From Micromonospora qiuiae (GTDB taxonomy: Bacteria > Actinomycetota > Actinomycetes > Mycobacteriales > Micromonosporaceae): a stretch of 64,000 bases of DNA. A program made the translations under genes and the position numbers. Below the pieces are notes generated by a model. The model ran no database searches and was not told the origin of the DNA. It was given only the letters and a program-made list of their open reading frames with translations. This document shows positions 1 to 8,162 of the stretch, piece by piece. The stretch's first letter is position 1, and every line of letters starts with the position of its first letter. The stretch is from contig NZ_BOPC01000041.1 in the NCBI RefSeq assembly GCF_016863555.1, forward strand, positions 1-64,000, written 5' to 3'.

Positions 1-582
1 ATCGGCCGGGCTCGCGGCGGTGCGGCTGGCCCGCCACTCCCGGGCCAGTTGCGCGTAGATCACCTCGTCGGCCCATTCGCCCTTGACGAACTCGTTCTCC
101 CGCAGGTGCGCCTCGCGTCGCATCCCCAGCCGCTCCAGCACTCGCGCCGACGCCGTGTTGCGGGCGTCCAGCCGACCGACGATGCGATGCAGGTCGAACT
201 GCTCGAAGCCGAGCGCCAGCATCGCCGCCGCGGCCTCGGTGGCATAGCCGTGCCCGCGGCACTCGGGGTGCAGCAGGTAGCCGATCTCGCCCTGCCGGTG
301 CTCCGGGCTGACCCAGGCCAAGAGCACGTCACCGACCAACCGCCCGGTACGCCGCTCCACCGCCGCCAGTTGGATCGCGTCGCCCTGGTCGCGCAGGACG
401 GTCCGCTCCTGCCGCCGGACCAGCACCTCTCGCGTGCCGTCAAGATCCGCCGATGCCTCGGTGTAGAGGTAGCGGTGCAGGGCGGGGTCGGCGAAGTAGG
501 CGTGCAGGTCGGCGAGATCCGACGGCTGGAACGGCCGCAGGTCCAACCGTTCGGTCCGCAGCGGGAGGTCGGGCGTCAACAT
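1..582 (-). CDS. GNAT acetyltransferase, RimJ/RimL type (3' end cut by window edge)
   Basis: This gene runs off the left edge of the window without a stop, so the last residues are missing; 194 codons are visible. The acetyl-CoA-binding signature of the GNAT fold is present (HPECRGHGYATEAA), followed by a helix and the DARNTASARVLERLGM segment typical of RimJ/RimL-like enzymes, which acetylate N-terminal amines or small molecules; the substrate cannot be read. The ATG at 582 is chosen because a TAGCCT box lies exactly six bases upstream, fitting leaderless transcription. It is divergent from the sensor kinase gene with a gap of about 70 bases. Confidence 0.85.
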   Translation of the reverse strand, partial: MLTPDLPLRTERLDLRPFQPSDLADLHAYFADPALHRYLYTEASADLDGTREVLVRRQERTVLRDQGDAIQLAAVERRTGRLVGDVLLAWVSPEHRQGEIGYLLHPECRGHGYATEAAAAMLALGFEQFDLHRIVGRLDARNTASARVLERLGMRREAHLRENEFVKGEWADEVIYAQLAREWRASRTAASPAD

Positions 583-594
583 CAGGGCAGGCTA
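583..594 (-). promoter_or_regulatory. Putative leaderless promoter -10 box for the GNAT gene
   Basis: On the minus strand TAGCCT occupies 594-589 and is separated from the ATG by six bases (GCCCTG). A -10 box this close puts the transcription start at or next to the start codon. No ribosome-binding site is visible between them. Confidence 0.4.
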
Positions 595-653
595 CCGCCC
601 ACCCGTCGGCCCGTGCCCGACGGCGGCGGGTGACGGGATGGCATCCTCACCTG

Positions 654-1925
654 GTGACCACCGACGACTGGCGGCGGCCGGGCCCCACTGGCGAGCAGCA
701 GCGGCTGGACCTCTACGCCGGGCTGGCCGCGACGGTTCTGGCCCTGCTCAGTCTCACGCTGGCCCGCAGCACCGGGGCGTTCCTGCTCGGGCCACCGCCG
801 TCCGGCTTCGAACAGCTCCTCTGGACCGTCGCGGTACCCCTGCCGCTGATCTGGCGGCGGCGTTTCCCGTCCGCCACCGCGCTGGTCGTGTCGGCCGCGT
901 TCATCGGTTCGCAGGTCCGCGCCGTCCCCGAGTGGCAGCTCTCCGGGTGGGCGTTGTTCGCCGCCATCTACACCCTCGGCGCCTGGGGCCGGGACCGCCG
1001 GCTGTCCCGGCGGCTGCGGATCGGCATCATTGCCGCCATGTTCGGCTGGCTCGCGATCGCTTATGCGATCAACTACGACGTCATCACCGCGGAGACCTTC
1101 GCGGGGGCGGTCGGGCCGGTGCCGCCGGTGCTCGCCGCGATCGTCACCGGTCTCCTGGTCAACGGGCTGTACTTCGCGTTCGCGTACTTCTTCGGGGAGA
1201 TCGCCTGGGTGGCCGCCCGACGCCAGCACGAGTTGGCCGAGCAGGCCGAGCGGCTGCGCCGCTCGCAGGCCGAGATCCGGGAGCACGCCGTGGTCAGTGA
1301 GCGGGTCCGCATCGCCCGCGAGCTGCACGACGTGGTCGCCCACCACGTGTCGGTGATGGGGGTGCAGGCGTCGGCCTGCCGCCGGGTCTTCGACAAGGAC
1401 CCGGCGAAGGCCCGGACCGCGCTGACCGCGATCGAGGAGTCCGCCCGTACCGCCGTGGACGAGCTGCGCCGAATGCTCGGCGTGCTGCGCGCCCGCGACG
1501 GTGACCCGGAGCGCGCCGAGCAGCCCGCCGGGGTCGACCAGATCGCCGCCGTGGTGGACCGGGCGCGCGAGGCCGGGCTGCGGGCGACCCTCGGGGTGTA
1601 CGGCGAACCGACGCCGCTGCCCGAGTCGGTCTCCCAGGCCGCGTACCGGGTGGTGCAGGAGGCGGTGACGAACGTGCTGAAGCACGCCACCGGCGCGACC
1701 CTGATCGACGTGCGGATCCGCTATCTGGCGCGGGAGATGGAGGTCGAGGTGACCGACGACGGCCGGGCCGCCGGCCCGGCGAACGCCGACGGGCTGGGGC
1801 TGATCGGAATGCGGGAACGGACCGCGACCCACGGCGGTGAGCTCGAGGTCGGCCCACGTACCGGCGGCGGCTGGCGGGTACGGGCCCGCTTCCCGCTGCC
1901 GGTCCCGTCGGGACGGCCGGCATGA
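654..1925 (+). CDS. Sensor histidine kinase, NarL/DesK class (HisKA_3)
   Basis: Membrane sensor kinase of about 423 residues. Several hydrophobic segments fill the first 190 residues (sensor/membrane part), then a charged linker leads into a HisKA_3 dimerisation box with the motif RELHDVVAHHV; the phospho-accepting His is near residue 225. A C-terminal HATPase domain follows, with an N box (VVQEAVTNVLKHA) and a GLGLIGMRER glycine loop. Start GTG 654 is preferred, with GTG 630 in the same frame as an alternative. The stop overlaps the next start (ATGA), coupling it to the response regulator. With the following ABC genes it probably forms a stress- or drug-responsive regulated exporter; the signal is unknown. 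Confidence 0.92.
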   Translation: MTTDDWRRPGPTGEQQRLDLYAGLAATVLALLSLTLARSTGAFLLGPPPSGFEQLLWTVAVPLPLIWRRRFPSATALVVSAAFIGSQVRAVPEWQLSGWALFAAIYTLGAWGRDRRLSRRLRIGIIAAMFGWLAIAYAINYDVITAETFAGAVGPVPPVLAAIVTGLLVNGLYFAFAYFFGEIAWVAARRQHELAEQAERLRRSQAEIREHAVVSERVRIARELHDVVAHHVSVMGVQASACRRVFDKDPAKARTALTAIEESARTAVDELRRMLGVLRARDGDPERAEQPAGVDQIAAVVDRAREAGLRATLGVYGEPTPLPESVSQAAYRVVQEAVTNVLKHATGATLIDVRIRYLAREMEVEVTDDGRAAGPANADGLGLIGMRERTATHGGELEVGPRTGGGWRVRARFPLPVPSGRPA

Positions 1926-2641
1926 GCGCGGTCACCCCGGACGACGCCGTGGCCGGGGCCGGTCGGCCGATCCGGGTGCTGCTCGCCGACGACCAGCATC
2001 TGGTGCGTACCGGCTTCCGGGTCATCCTCGAAGTGGAGGACGACATCGAGGTGGTGGGCGAGGCCGCGGACGGCGAACGGGCGGTCGGCATGGCCCGGGC
2101 ACTGCGCCCGGACGTGGTGCTGATGGACGTGGAGATGCCCGGGGTCGACGGCCTGGAAGCCACCCGGCGGATCAGCGCGGACACGGACAGCCCGGGCGGG
2201 CCGGCGGTGCTGATCCTCACCACCTTCGACCGGGACGACTACCTGTTCGCCGCGCTGCGCGCCGGGGCCAGCGGCTTCCTGCTCAAGAACGGCACACCGG
2301 AGGCGCTGGTCGAGGCGATCCGGGTGCTGGCCCGCGGCGACGGTCTGCTCGCCCCCGAGCTCACCCGGCGGGTGATCGCCACCTTCGCCCGTCCGGGCGG
2401 TCCCGGCGTCGGTGCGAGCACGCCGGAGGTGGCACTGCGCGACCTCACGCCCCGGGAACGGGAGGTGCTGGTCCTTCTCGCCGGGGGTGCCAGCAACGCC
2501 GAGATCGCCGGCGCCCTGCACCTCGGCGAGGCGACCGTGAAGTCACACGTCAGCCGGGTGCTGGCCAAGCTGGGCCTGCGCGACCGGGTGCAGGCGGTGG
2601 TCTTCGCGTACGAACACGGGGTGGTCCGCCCCGGCGGGTGA
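1922..2641 (+). CDS. Response regulator, NarL/FixJ family (LuxR-type HTH)
   Basis: Cognate regulator of the upstream kinase, 239 residues. A receiver domain spans about residues 18-140, with the acidic pocket in VLLADDQH and the phosphorylatable Asp near residue 69 (VLMDVEMPG); the switch Lys is in FLLKNG. The C-terminal LuxR helix-turn-helix (about 170-235) carries LTPREREVLVLLAGG and GEATVKSHVSRVLAKL. Its start overlaps the kinase stop by four bases. It likely controls the ABC exporter genes that start about 80 bases downstream. Confidence 0.93.
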   Translation: MSAVTPDDAVAGAGRPIRVLLADDQHLVRTGFRVILEVEDDIEVVGEAADGERAVGMARALRPDVVLMDVEMPGVDGLEATRRISADTDSPGGPAVLILTTFDRDDYLFAALRAGASGFLLKNGTPEALVEAIRVLARGDGLLAPELTRRVIATFARPGGPGVGASTPEVALRDLTPREREVLVLLAGGASNAEIAGALHLGEATVKSHVSRVLAKLGLRDRVQAVVFAYEHGVVRPGG

Positions 2642-2710
2642 GCGACCTCCGCCGCGAGATGGAGGCGCGATCTCCGTCGGCGTGGGGACGGCAGCCGATG
2701 ATCGTCCACC

Positions 2711-2723
2711 TAGCGTTTACGCC
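2711..2723 (+). promoter_or_regulatory. Putative leaderless promoter -10 box for the ABC ATPase gene
   Basis: TAGCGT at 2711-2716 lies seven bases before the GTG at 2724, with no Shine-Dalgarno sequence between. This suggests the ABC genes have their own promoter, probably the target of the response regulator just upstream. Confidence 0.45.
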
Positions 2724-3617
2724 GTGACCAGTGTGCTCCGCCTCGACGGTGTCGACCGCAGCTTCGGCGACCGTCAGGTACTCAAGAACGTTTCCTTCGA
2801 CGTCGCCGCCGGCCGGATGACCGGCTTCGTCGGCGGCAACGGTGCCGGCAAGACCACCACCATGCGGATCATCCTCGGCGTCCTCGCCGCCGACGCGGGC
2901 CAGGTGACGTGGCGGGGGGCGCCACTGAGCCGGGAGGTCCGGGGGCGTTTCGGCTACATGCCCGAGGAGCGCGGCCTCTACCCGAAGATGAGCGTCCGCG
3001 AGCAGGTGGTCTACCTGGGCCGGTTGCACGGGCTGACCGCCGAGGGCGCCCGACGCGCCACCGAAACGCTGCTGGAGCGGGTCGGGCTCGGCGAGCGCGG
3101 CGACGACCTGCTGGAGACGCTGTCGCTGGGCAACCAGCAGCGGGCCCAGATCGCCGCCGCGCTGGTGCACGAGCCCGAGGTGCTGGTGCTCGACGAACCC
3201 TTCTCCGGCCTGGACCCGCTGGCCGTGGACACCGTCGTCGCCGTGCTGCGCGAGCGGGCCGCCGCCGGTGCCCCGGTGCTCTTCTCCAGCCACCAGCTGG
3301 ACGTCGTCGAACGGCTCTGCGACGACCTGGTGATCATCGCGGACGGCGCGATCCGCGCCGCCGGCAGCCGGGAGGAGCTGCGCGCGACGTACACCACGCC
3401 CCGCTACGAGCTGGTGGTGGAGACCGACGCCGGCTGGCTGCGGGACCAGCCCGCAGTGAGCCTGGTCGACCTCGACGGCGCCCGCGCCGTGTTCGACCTC
3501 GCGCCCGGCGCGGACGAGCAGCCCGTGCTGCGTGCGGCGCTGGACCGTGGCCCGGTGCGCGCGTTCCGCCCGGTCAGCCCGTCCCTCGCCGAGATCTTCC
3601 GAGAGGTCAGCCAGTGA
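2724..3617 (+). CDS. ABC transporter ATP-binding protein (NatA/DrrA-like)
   Basis: Cytoplasmic ATPase subunit of an ABC-2 type exporter, 297 residues. Walker A is GGNGAGKTTT, the ABC signature reads SLGNQQRAQ (a degenerate form seen in NatA-like proteins), Walker B is VLVLDEPFSGLDP, and the switch His is in SSHQLDVVE. A C-terminal extension of about 80 residues (after residue 220) is typical of this group. The GTG at 2724 is chosen because the ATPase fold begins at once and a TAGCGT box precedes it. It overlaps the permease start by four bases. NatAB-type pumps export sodium or drugs; the actual substrate is not visible. Confidence 0.9.
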   Translation: MTSVLRLDGVDRSFGDRQVLKNVSFDVAAGRMTGFVGGNGAGKTTTMRIILGVLAADAGQVTWRGAPLSREVRGRFGYMPEERGLYPKMSVREQVVYLGRLHGLTAEGARRATETLLERVGLGERGDDLLETLSLGNQQRAQIAAALVHEPEVLVLDEPFSGLDPLAVDTVVAVLRERAAAGAPVLFSSHQLDVVERLCDDLVIIADGAIRAAGSREELRATYTTPRYELVVETDAGWLRDQPAVSLVDLDGARAVFDLAPGADEQPVLRAALDRGPVRAFRPVSPSLAEIFREVSQ

Positions 3618-4666
3618 ACGCTTTCGAGGCCACCCGCCTGGTCGCCGCCCGGGAGATCCGGGTCAAGCTGCGCGACCGTACCTTCCTGATCAGCACGCTG
3701 ATCTTCTTCCTGATCGCCGCGGCGGCGACCTTCCTGCCGCCGCTGCTGGCCGGCGGGCCGCCCAACGTGGCGGCGACCGAGGCGGTGGCCGGTCCGCTGC
3801 GCGGGGCGGGCCTTCAGGTGCGTACGGTCCCCGACGACGCCGCCGCCGAGCAGGCGGTCCGCGACGGCGAGGTGGACGCCGCGGTCGTCGCCGGCCCGAC
3901 CGTGCTCGCCATGACCGAGGCTCCTCGCGAGGTGATCTCCGCGCTGAGCAGTGCACCTCTGGTCCAGCTGCTGGATCCCGACGCGACGGATTCGACGCTG
4001 GCGTTCATCGTGGCGTTCGCCTTCGCCTTCGTCTTCTTCCTCACCTCGCAGACCTTCGGCGTGCAGATCGCGCAGAGCATCATCGAGGAGAAGCAGACCC
4101 GGATCGTGGAGATCCTCGTCGCCGCGGTGCCGGTCCGGGCGCTGCTGGCCGGCAAGATGATCGCCGGCACGCTCCTGGCGCTCGGTCAGATCGGGCTGGT
4201 AGCCCTGGTCGCGGTGGCCGGCGTGGCGTTCGGCGGCGACAACGGGCTGCTCTCCCTGCTCGCCCCGGCGATCGGCTGGTTCATCCCGTTCTTCCTGCTC
4301 GGCTTCGTGCTGATCGCGGCCATGTGGGCGGCGGCCGGCGCGCTGGTCAACCGGCTGGAGGACATCGGCGGCGTGTCGATGCCGGTGCAGCTCGCGGTGA
4401 TGCTGCCCTTCTTCGCGGTGATCTTCCTCAACGACAACGTAGTTGGCATGCGGGTGCTGTCCTACCTGCCGTTCTCCTCGCCGACGGCGATGCCGATCCG
4501 GCTGTTCACCGGGGACGCCGCCGCCTGGGAGTTGTTCGCCTCGCTGGCGTTGCTGCTGGTGGCGGCAGTCGGGTTCCTGCTCGCCGGAGCCCGCGTCTAC
4601 GAGGGGTCGTTGCTGCGCACCAACGGCCGTACCTCCCTCCGCACCGCCTGGCGCGAGCGCGGCTGA
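3614..4666 (+). CDS. ABC-2 type exporter permease (NatB/YhaP-like)
   Basis: Membrane subunit of about 350 residues partnering the ATPase encoded immediately upstream (GTGA overlap). A first membrane helix follows the short N-terminal cytoplasmic stretch (residues 23-46), then an extracytoplasmic domain of about 110 residues, then five or so membrane segments. The segment QIAQSIIEEKQTRIVE, following the second helix, is the hallmark of the NatB/YhaP family: a cytoplasmic loop that contacts the ATPase. Transcription ends at the inverted repeat just downstream. Confidence 0.88.
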   Translation: MNAFEATRLVAAREIRVKLRDRTFLISTLIFFLIAAAATFLPPLLAGGPPNVAATEAVAGPLRGAGLQVRTVPDDAAAEQAVRDGEVDAAVVAGPTVLAMTEAPREVISALSSAPLVQLLDPDATDSTLAFIVAFAFAFVFFLTSQTFGVQIAQSIIEEKQTRIVEILVAAVPVRALLAGKMIAGTLLALGQIGLVALVAVAGVAFGGDNGLLSLLAPAIGWFIPFFLLGFVLIAAMWAAAGALVNRLEDIGGVSMPVQLAVMLPFFAVIFLNDNVVGMRVLSYLPFSSPTAMPIRLFTGDAAAWELFASLALLLVAAVGFLLAGARVYEGSLLRTNGRTSLRTAWRERG

Positions 4667-4684
4667 GCCTTGCCTGTCTTTGCT

Positions 4685-4747
4685 TGATCGTCTGCGCTTC
4701 AGTGCCTCGACACGCCGCTGTCCTGGTCACTGAAGTGCAGACGATCA
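4685..4747. terminator. Long inverted repeat between convergent genes
   Basis: The arms 4685-4704 and 4728-4747 are complementary over 20 bases with one mismatch, around a 23-base loop. The right arm includes the stop codon of the minus-strand DUF402 gene. The position between two converging genes fits a bidirectional terminator. Confidence 0.6.
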
Positions 4748-5377
4748 CAGGTGCGGCGGGACCGCTGCCCAGCCGGCAGGCAGGCGCGGGGTCGACCAGA
4801 CCGGGTCGGGCTGCCAGGCCGCCCAGGACTCGTCCCACCAGCGCTCACCCGCGTCCAGCAGCGCAGCGATCCGGTCGCCCTCGGCGCGGATCGCCTCCCC
4901 CATCCCCGGGTAGCGCCCCTCCACCAGCCGCTGGGCGAAGATCTCCACATCCTTGAAGACGTACCGGTCGGCGTCCGCCGCCCACCACAGGTCCAGCTCA
5001 TGATCGAGGGTGTCCACCCCGATGGGCGTACGCCGGAACGGGTCCTGGAGATTGAAGTACCAGCCGGCGAAGGCGCGCTGCGGGCCGGACCAGAACACGT
5101 CGACCGAGTGCGCCTCCCCGGGGCGCTGAAGCATCAGCTTGCCGTGCCCGCTCCAGGCGGTGTGCCCCGCCGTCTGCCACGGGTGTCGCCCACACGGGAA
5201 GCTGCCGGTGTCGGGAAAGCCGAACTCGGCGCCCGGCGGCAGGTAGAGCGCGAGCAGATCGGGCGAATCCTCGACGCAGATCGTCGGGCAGCCGAACCAC
5301 ACCTCGCCGCGCAGGATCTCCCGCCGGACCACCACGTCACCTGGCGCGAAGCGACCTTGGGCCGGTTTCGGGGTCAC
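4745..5377 (-). CDS. DUF402 domain protein (FomD/Ntdp-like hydrolase)
   Basis: 210-residue protein of the DUF402 family, whose characterised members (Ntdp nucleoside phosphatase, FomD nucleotidyl-phosphonate hydrolase) cleave nucleotide phosphoesters using a Tyr and a cluster of acidic residues with a divalent metal. Visible family features are WYFNLQDPFRRT, then DTLDHELDLWW and the acidic run AADADRYVFKDVEIF. The GTG at 5377 is chosen because it overlaps the stop of the HTH gene upstream (GTGA) and matches the family N-terminus (FAPGDVVVRRE). The natural substrate is unknown. The coupling to an excisionase-like HTH protein is unusual. Confidence 0.8.
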   Translation of the reverse strand: MTPKPAQGRFAPGDVVVRREILRGEVWFGCPTICVEDSPDLLALYLPPGAEFGFPDTGSFPCGRHPWQTAGHTAWSGHGKLMLQRPGEAHSVDVFWSGPQRAFAGWYFNLQDPFRRTPIGVDTLDHELDLWWAADADRYVFKDVEIFAQRLVEGRYPGMGEAIRAEGDRIAALLDAGERWWDESWAAWQPDPVWSTPRLPAGWAAVPPHL

Positions 5378-5562
5378 TCCCCCGCCAACGCGGGCCGGTG
5401 CTCCCTGATCCACGCCTCCACATCCGACTTCCGCCACACCTTGCCCATGGCCAGTACGGCCAGGGGTTCGGGAAAGTTCCGCTGGTTGGCGATGACGGAG
5501 GCACGCTGCCGGGAGACGTTGCCCAACATCTCCCTGATCTCCGACACACCCACCAGTTCCAT
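5374..5562 (-). CDS. Small excisionase/AlpA-like helix-turn-helix protein
   Basis: 62-residue DNA-binding protein. It starts with a short winged-HTH pattern (VGVSEIREMLGNVSRQRA, then FPEPLAVLAMGKVWRKSDVE), the arrangement of MerR-like excisionases: a recognition helix after SRQRA and a wing before W(R/K)KSDVEAW. Such proteins act as recombination directionality factors or small repressors. No integrase gene is visible nearby. The ATG at 5562 is the only sensible start; the upstream extension is low-complexity. It is translationally coupled to the DUF402 gene. Confidence 0.75.
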   Translation of the reverse strand: MELVGVSEIREMLGNVSRQRASVIANQRNFPEPLAVLAMGKVWRKSDVEAWIREHRPALAGE

Positions 5563-5640
5563 AGGTTGACAATGGCAGCGCCGACCCCACTCGACTGCGA
5601 CAACGGCACAGTCTATTGACATGGACAACGGACTACGACG

Positions 5641-5823
5641 ACACTTGGCGGTGACCTGGCAACCGTCGAATACTGGGCGGTCACCTACCCGTACGGCAGG
5701 CCGCTGACGACGTCCGGCTGCACCGTGCTCCGCTTCGACGCCGACGGCCTGGTCACCGAGTCCCGCGACTACTCCCATGCCGAGGAGGGCCACCTCCCCC
5801 CACCCTCCACTCTTTTCCCCTGA
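5641..5823 (+). pseudogene. Remnant of a SnoaL-like (NTF2-fold) protein, C-terminal part
   Basis: In frame from 5641 to the TGA at 5821 the translation contains TVEYWAVTYPYGRPLTTSG followed by VLRFDADGLVTESRDY, the last strands of the SnoaL/ketosteroid-isomerase-like fold (V.RFD.DGLI.E.RDY motif). An in-frame TGA lies a few codons upstream and no start codon or N-terminal half exists, so this is a 5'-truncated gene fragment. The original function cannot be inferred beyond the fold. Confidence 0.6.
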
Positions 5824-6118
5824 CCGCATACCCGGACCCCACTCCCCCTCTGCTCCCGCGAGCATGCGCTTCTGGTCGCCGTAACGCCTCTTTTGCACCA
5901 CTTACCTCGACCGAAACTGCAAGTCACCCGGTCTCTTTGGGACGCCTCGCAGGCGTGACGACCCGGCTGCGTCCCACTCCTAGCAGGCAATCTTGGGCAC
6001 TTCCTACCCCTATGGGGGCCTTCCGGGTCCAAGATCTGCTGAAGCGGGGTGACCTTCGGGATATATCGGGCGAGGCGGGTTCGTTCTACCAGTCAGATCG
6101 GCGGTCTCTGTCCAACAA

Positions 6119-6158
6119 GAAACGCCTCCCGAACGAGAAGATGCCCGGGAGGCGTTTC
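6119..6158 (-). terminator. Intrinsic terminator of yebC
   Basis: Perfect 13-bp inverted repeat (arms 6119-6131 and 6146-6158, 14-base loop) starting 13 bases after the yebC stop. On the minus strand the right arm leads with GAAACGCCTCCCG and the structure ends in TTTC. It stops transcription that in related genomes would continue into ruvC. Confidence 0.8.
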
Positions 6159-6171
6159 ACGTTACCGATCG

Positions 6172-6921
6172 TCAGCCGACCGCCTCCATGATCTCGTCGC
6201 TGACGTCGAAGTTGGCGTAGACGTTCTGCACGTCGTCGCAATCCTCCAGGACGTCGATCAGCTTGAAGACCTTGCGGGCGCCCTCCTCGTCCAGCGGCAC
6301 ATTGACGCTGGGGATCAGCGAGGACTCGGCCGACTCGTACTCGATGCCGGCGTCCTGCAGCGCGGTCCGCACGGCGATCAGGTCACCCGGCTCGGAGACC
6401 ACCTCGAACGCCTCGTCCAGGTCGTTGACCTCCTCGGCGCCCGCGTCCAGGACCGCCAGCATCACGTCGTCCTCGGTGGTGCCCGCCTTCGGCACGATCA
6501 CCACACCCTTGCGAGCGAACAGGTACGACACCGAGCCGGCGTCGGCGAACGAGCCGCCGTTGCGGGTCAGCGCGGTGCGCACCTCGGTGGCGGCGCGGTT
6601 GCGGTTGTCAGTCAGGCACTCGATCAGCAACGCGACGCCGTTCGGGCCGTACCCCTCATACATGATCGTCTGGTAGTCGGCGCCGCCGGCCTCCAGGCCG
6701 GAGCCGCGTTTGACCGCGCGGTCGATGTTGTCGTTGGGGACCGAGTTCTTCTTGGCCTTCTGGATGGCGTCGTAGAGCGTCGGGTTGCCGGCCGGGTCAC
6801 CGCCGCCGGTCCGCGCCGCGACCTCCACGTTCTTGATCAGCTTGGCGAACATCTTGCCGCGCTTGGCGTCGATGACCGCCTTCTTGTGCTTGGTCGTCGC
6901 CCACTTTGAGTGGCCGGCCAT
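6172..6921 (-). CDS. yebC: YebC/PmpR family protein (TACO1 homologue)
   Basis: 249 residues, the usual length for the family. The invariant N-terminus [15 protein letters not shown], then [20 protein letters not shown] and the [13 protein letters not shown] segment are all present. YebC proteins were described as transcriptional regulators and more recently as ribosome-associated factors that ease translation of proline-rich stretches. A good ribosome-binding site (GGAGG) precedes the ATG. It normally sits between pdxT and ruvC; here three unrelated genes separate it from pdxT, and a strong terminator follows it. Confidence 0.96.
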   Translation of the reverse strand: MAGHSKWATTKHKKAVIDAKRGKMFAKLIKNVEVAARTGGGDPAGNPTLYDAIQKAKKNSVPNDNIDRAVKRGSGLEAGGADYQTIMYEGYGPNGVALLIECLTDNRNRAATEVRTALTRNGGSFADAGSVSYLFARKGVVIVPKAGTTEDDVMLAVLDAGAEEVNDLDEAFEVVSEPGDLIAVRTALQDAGIEYESAESSLIPSVNVPLDEEGARKVFKLIDVLEDCDDVQNVYANFDVSDEIMEAVG

Positions 6922-7143
6922 CTGTTACCTCCGTTGCTACCCGCCGTCTGCATCGACCGCACCTCGCCCGCCCCGCTTCGCACCGGCGCACACGGTGGTG
7001 CCGGTCAGCTCTGGTGGAAGCCGTGGCGGCCAGATGGCCCTGCCGAATCTCGACAATCCTATCGAGGTGCGGCGGGTGACCATCACCCGCCGCACACCAC
7101 CCGCCACAGCAATCACTACAGAACGGCCTGTAACGGACGAAGG

Positions 7144-7440
7144 CTATTCCCCCATGCCGTACGACCCCAGCACGGTGAACTCCGAGACGTCCCGCTGCTC
7201 GCAGCTCTCCTCCAAGGCGGCCCGGTAGCTCCGGAACGACTCCAGTGTCGCCAGCGGCCCCGGTAGTTCCGGCCCCATCGCCACGTCGACGAAGCTGTGC
7301 TCGTCGTCGAGCCGCAGCGTCAGGTAACGGAACCCGGGCGGTCCGAGCCGGGCCAGTTCATCGTGCACCGCACCGAGCAGGGAGAGGTGCTCGTCGAGCC
7401 GGTCCGGGCGGACCCGATACCTGATCAGGATCGTCTCCAT
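7144..7440 (-). CDS. Small dimeric alpha/beta-barrel-like protein
   Basis: 98-residue protein with the strand-helix pattern of ABM/Dabb-type ferredoxin-like barrels: METILIRYRVRPDRLDEH at the N-terminus, a central PGFRYLTLRLDDEHSFVDV strand pair and a final FTVLGSYGMGE. Homologues are annotated hypothetical or as small monooxygenase-like proteins; no catalytic residues can be named. Its ATG lies two bases after the FMN-reductase stop, so the two are one operon and may act on the same compound. Confidence 0.7.
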   Translation of the reverse strand: METILIRYRVRPDRLDEHLSLLGAVHDELARLGPPGFRYLTLRLDDEHSFVDVAMGPELPGPLATLESFRSYRAALEESCEQRDVSEFTVLGSYGMGE

Positions 7441-7442
7441 GC

Positions 7443-8057
7443 TCACGCCACCGCAACCACGTCGCGGACGGCGTCGAGGAGGTCGGTGAGCAGCGCGATC
7501 ACCGCTGCGGCCCGGTCCTCCCCGGGCGCGATCCGCGCCACGGCCATCGGGTCGGACAGGTCCTCGCCCGGCCACTCGAAGTCGACGAAAAGCCCCAGCT
7601 CAACGTGATCGTTCACGACCCTCGCCCCCACCTCGGTGAGGATGTCCCGCAGGTGTCCGGCCGCCCGGTCGCCGCCGCGTACGCCATAGCTGAGCACTCC
7701 GGCGGGCTTGCCGCGCCACTCGGCGTCCAGGTAGTCGATGCCGTTTTTGAGGACCGCGGGAATCGAGTGGTTGTATTCCGGCGTGACGAAGACGAAGGCG
7801 TCGCACGCCGCCACCACCGCCGACCAGCGGCGGGTGTGCTCGTGCCGGTAGTCGCCGAACCGCGCCGGGACCGGTTCGTCGAGCAGCGGCAGGCGGTGCT
7901 CCGCGAGGTCGATCAGCTTGATCGTCACCTCACCGGCCCGTAGCGCCGGGTGCTGGGCCATCATCTCGGTCACCCAGCCCGCCACCGCCAGCCCCCGTCG
8001 GCCCGGACGGCTGCTGCCCACGATCACGCCGATGACGAAAGGTTGTTGCTCTCTCAT
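7443..8057 (-). CDS. NADPH-dependent FMN reductase (flavodoxin-like fold)
   Basis: 204-residue soluble oxidoreductase of the FMN_red family. The phosphate-binding loop is VGSSRPGRRG near the N-terminus, and the flavin-contact motif TPEYNHSIPAVLKNGIDY is textbook for this family (azoreductase/quinone or FMN reductases). It would reduce quinones, FMN or similar acceptors with NADPH. It is divergently transcribed from an HTH regulator, the usual arrangement for a regulator controlling its neighbour, and is followed by the small barrel protein. Confidence 0.92.
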   Translation of the reverse strand: MREQQPFVIGVIVGSSRPGRRGLAVAGWVTEMMAQHPALRAGEVTIKLIDLAEHRLPLLDEPVPARFGDYRHEHTRRWSAVVAACDAFVFVTPEYNHSIPAVLKNGIDYLDAEWRGKPAGVLSYGVRGGDRAAGHLRDILTEVGARVVNDHVELGLFVDFEWPGEDLSDPMAVARIAPGEDRAAAVIALLTDLLDAVRDVVAVA

Positions 8058-8162
8058 GAGTCCACCTCACCGGCGGACCGGTGTTCCGGGAAGGCCGGCG
8101 GAAGGGTAGCCCTGGCGGGGCCACGCTTGCCTGCGGTCGGTCGCGGCAGACTGGGAGGCGTG

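Larger units (their letters stand above)
5563..6171. other. Gene-poor interval between the HTH/DUF402 pair and yebC
   Basis: About 600 bases without an intact gene. It holds the promoter region of the HTH gene, a plus-strand remnant of a SnoaL-like protein (5641-5823), roughly 290 bases (5824-6118) in which I recognise nothing, and the yebC terminator. Base composition is noticeably less GC-biased around 5860-6120 than in the flanking genes, consistent with decayed or acquired DNA. Confidence 0.6.

Noticed and set aside
6010-6191. A short plus-strand open frame next to the yebC terminator
   Set aside because: It runs through the terminator hairpin and has no ribosome-binding site or protein-like composition.
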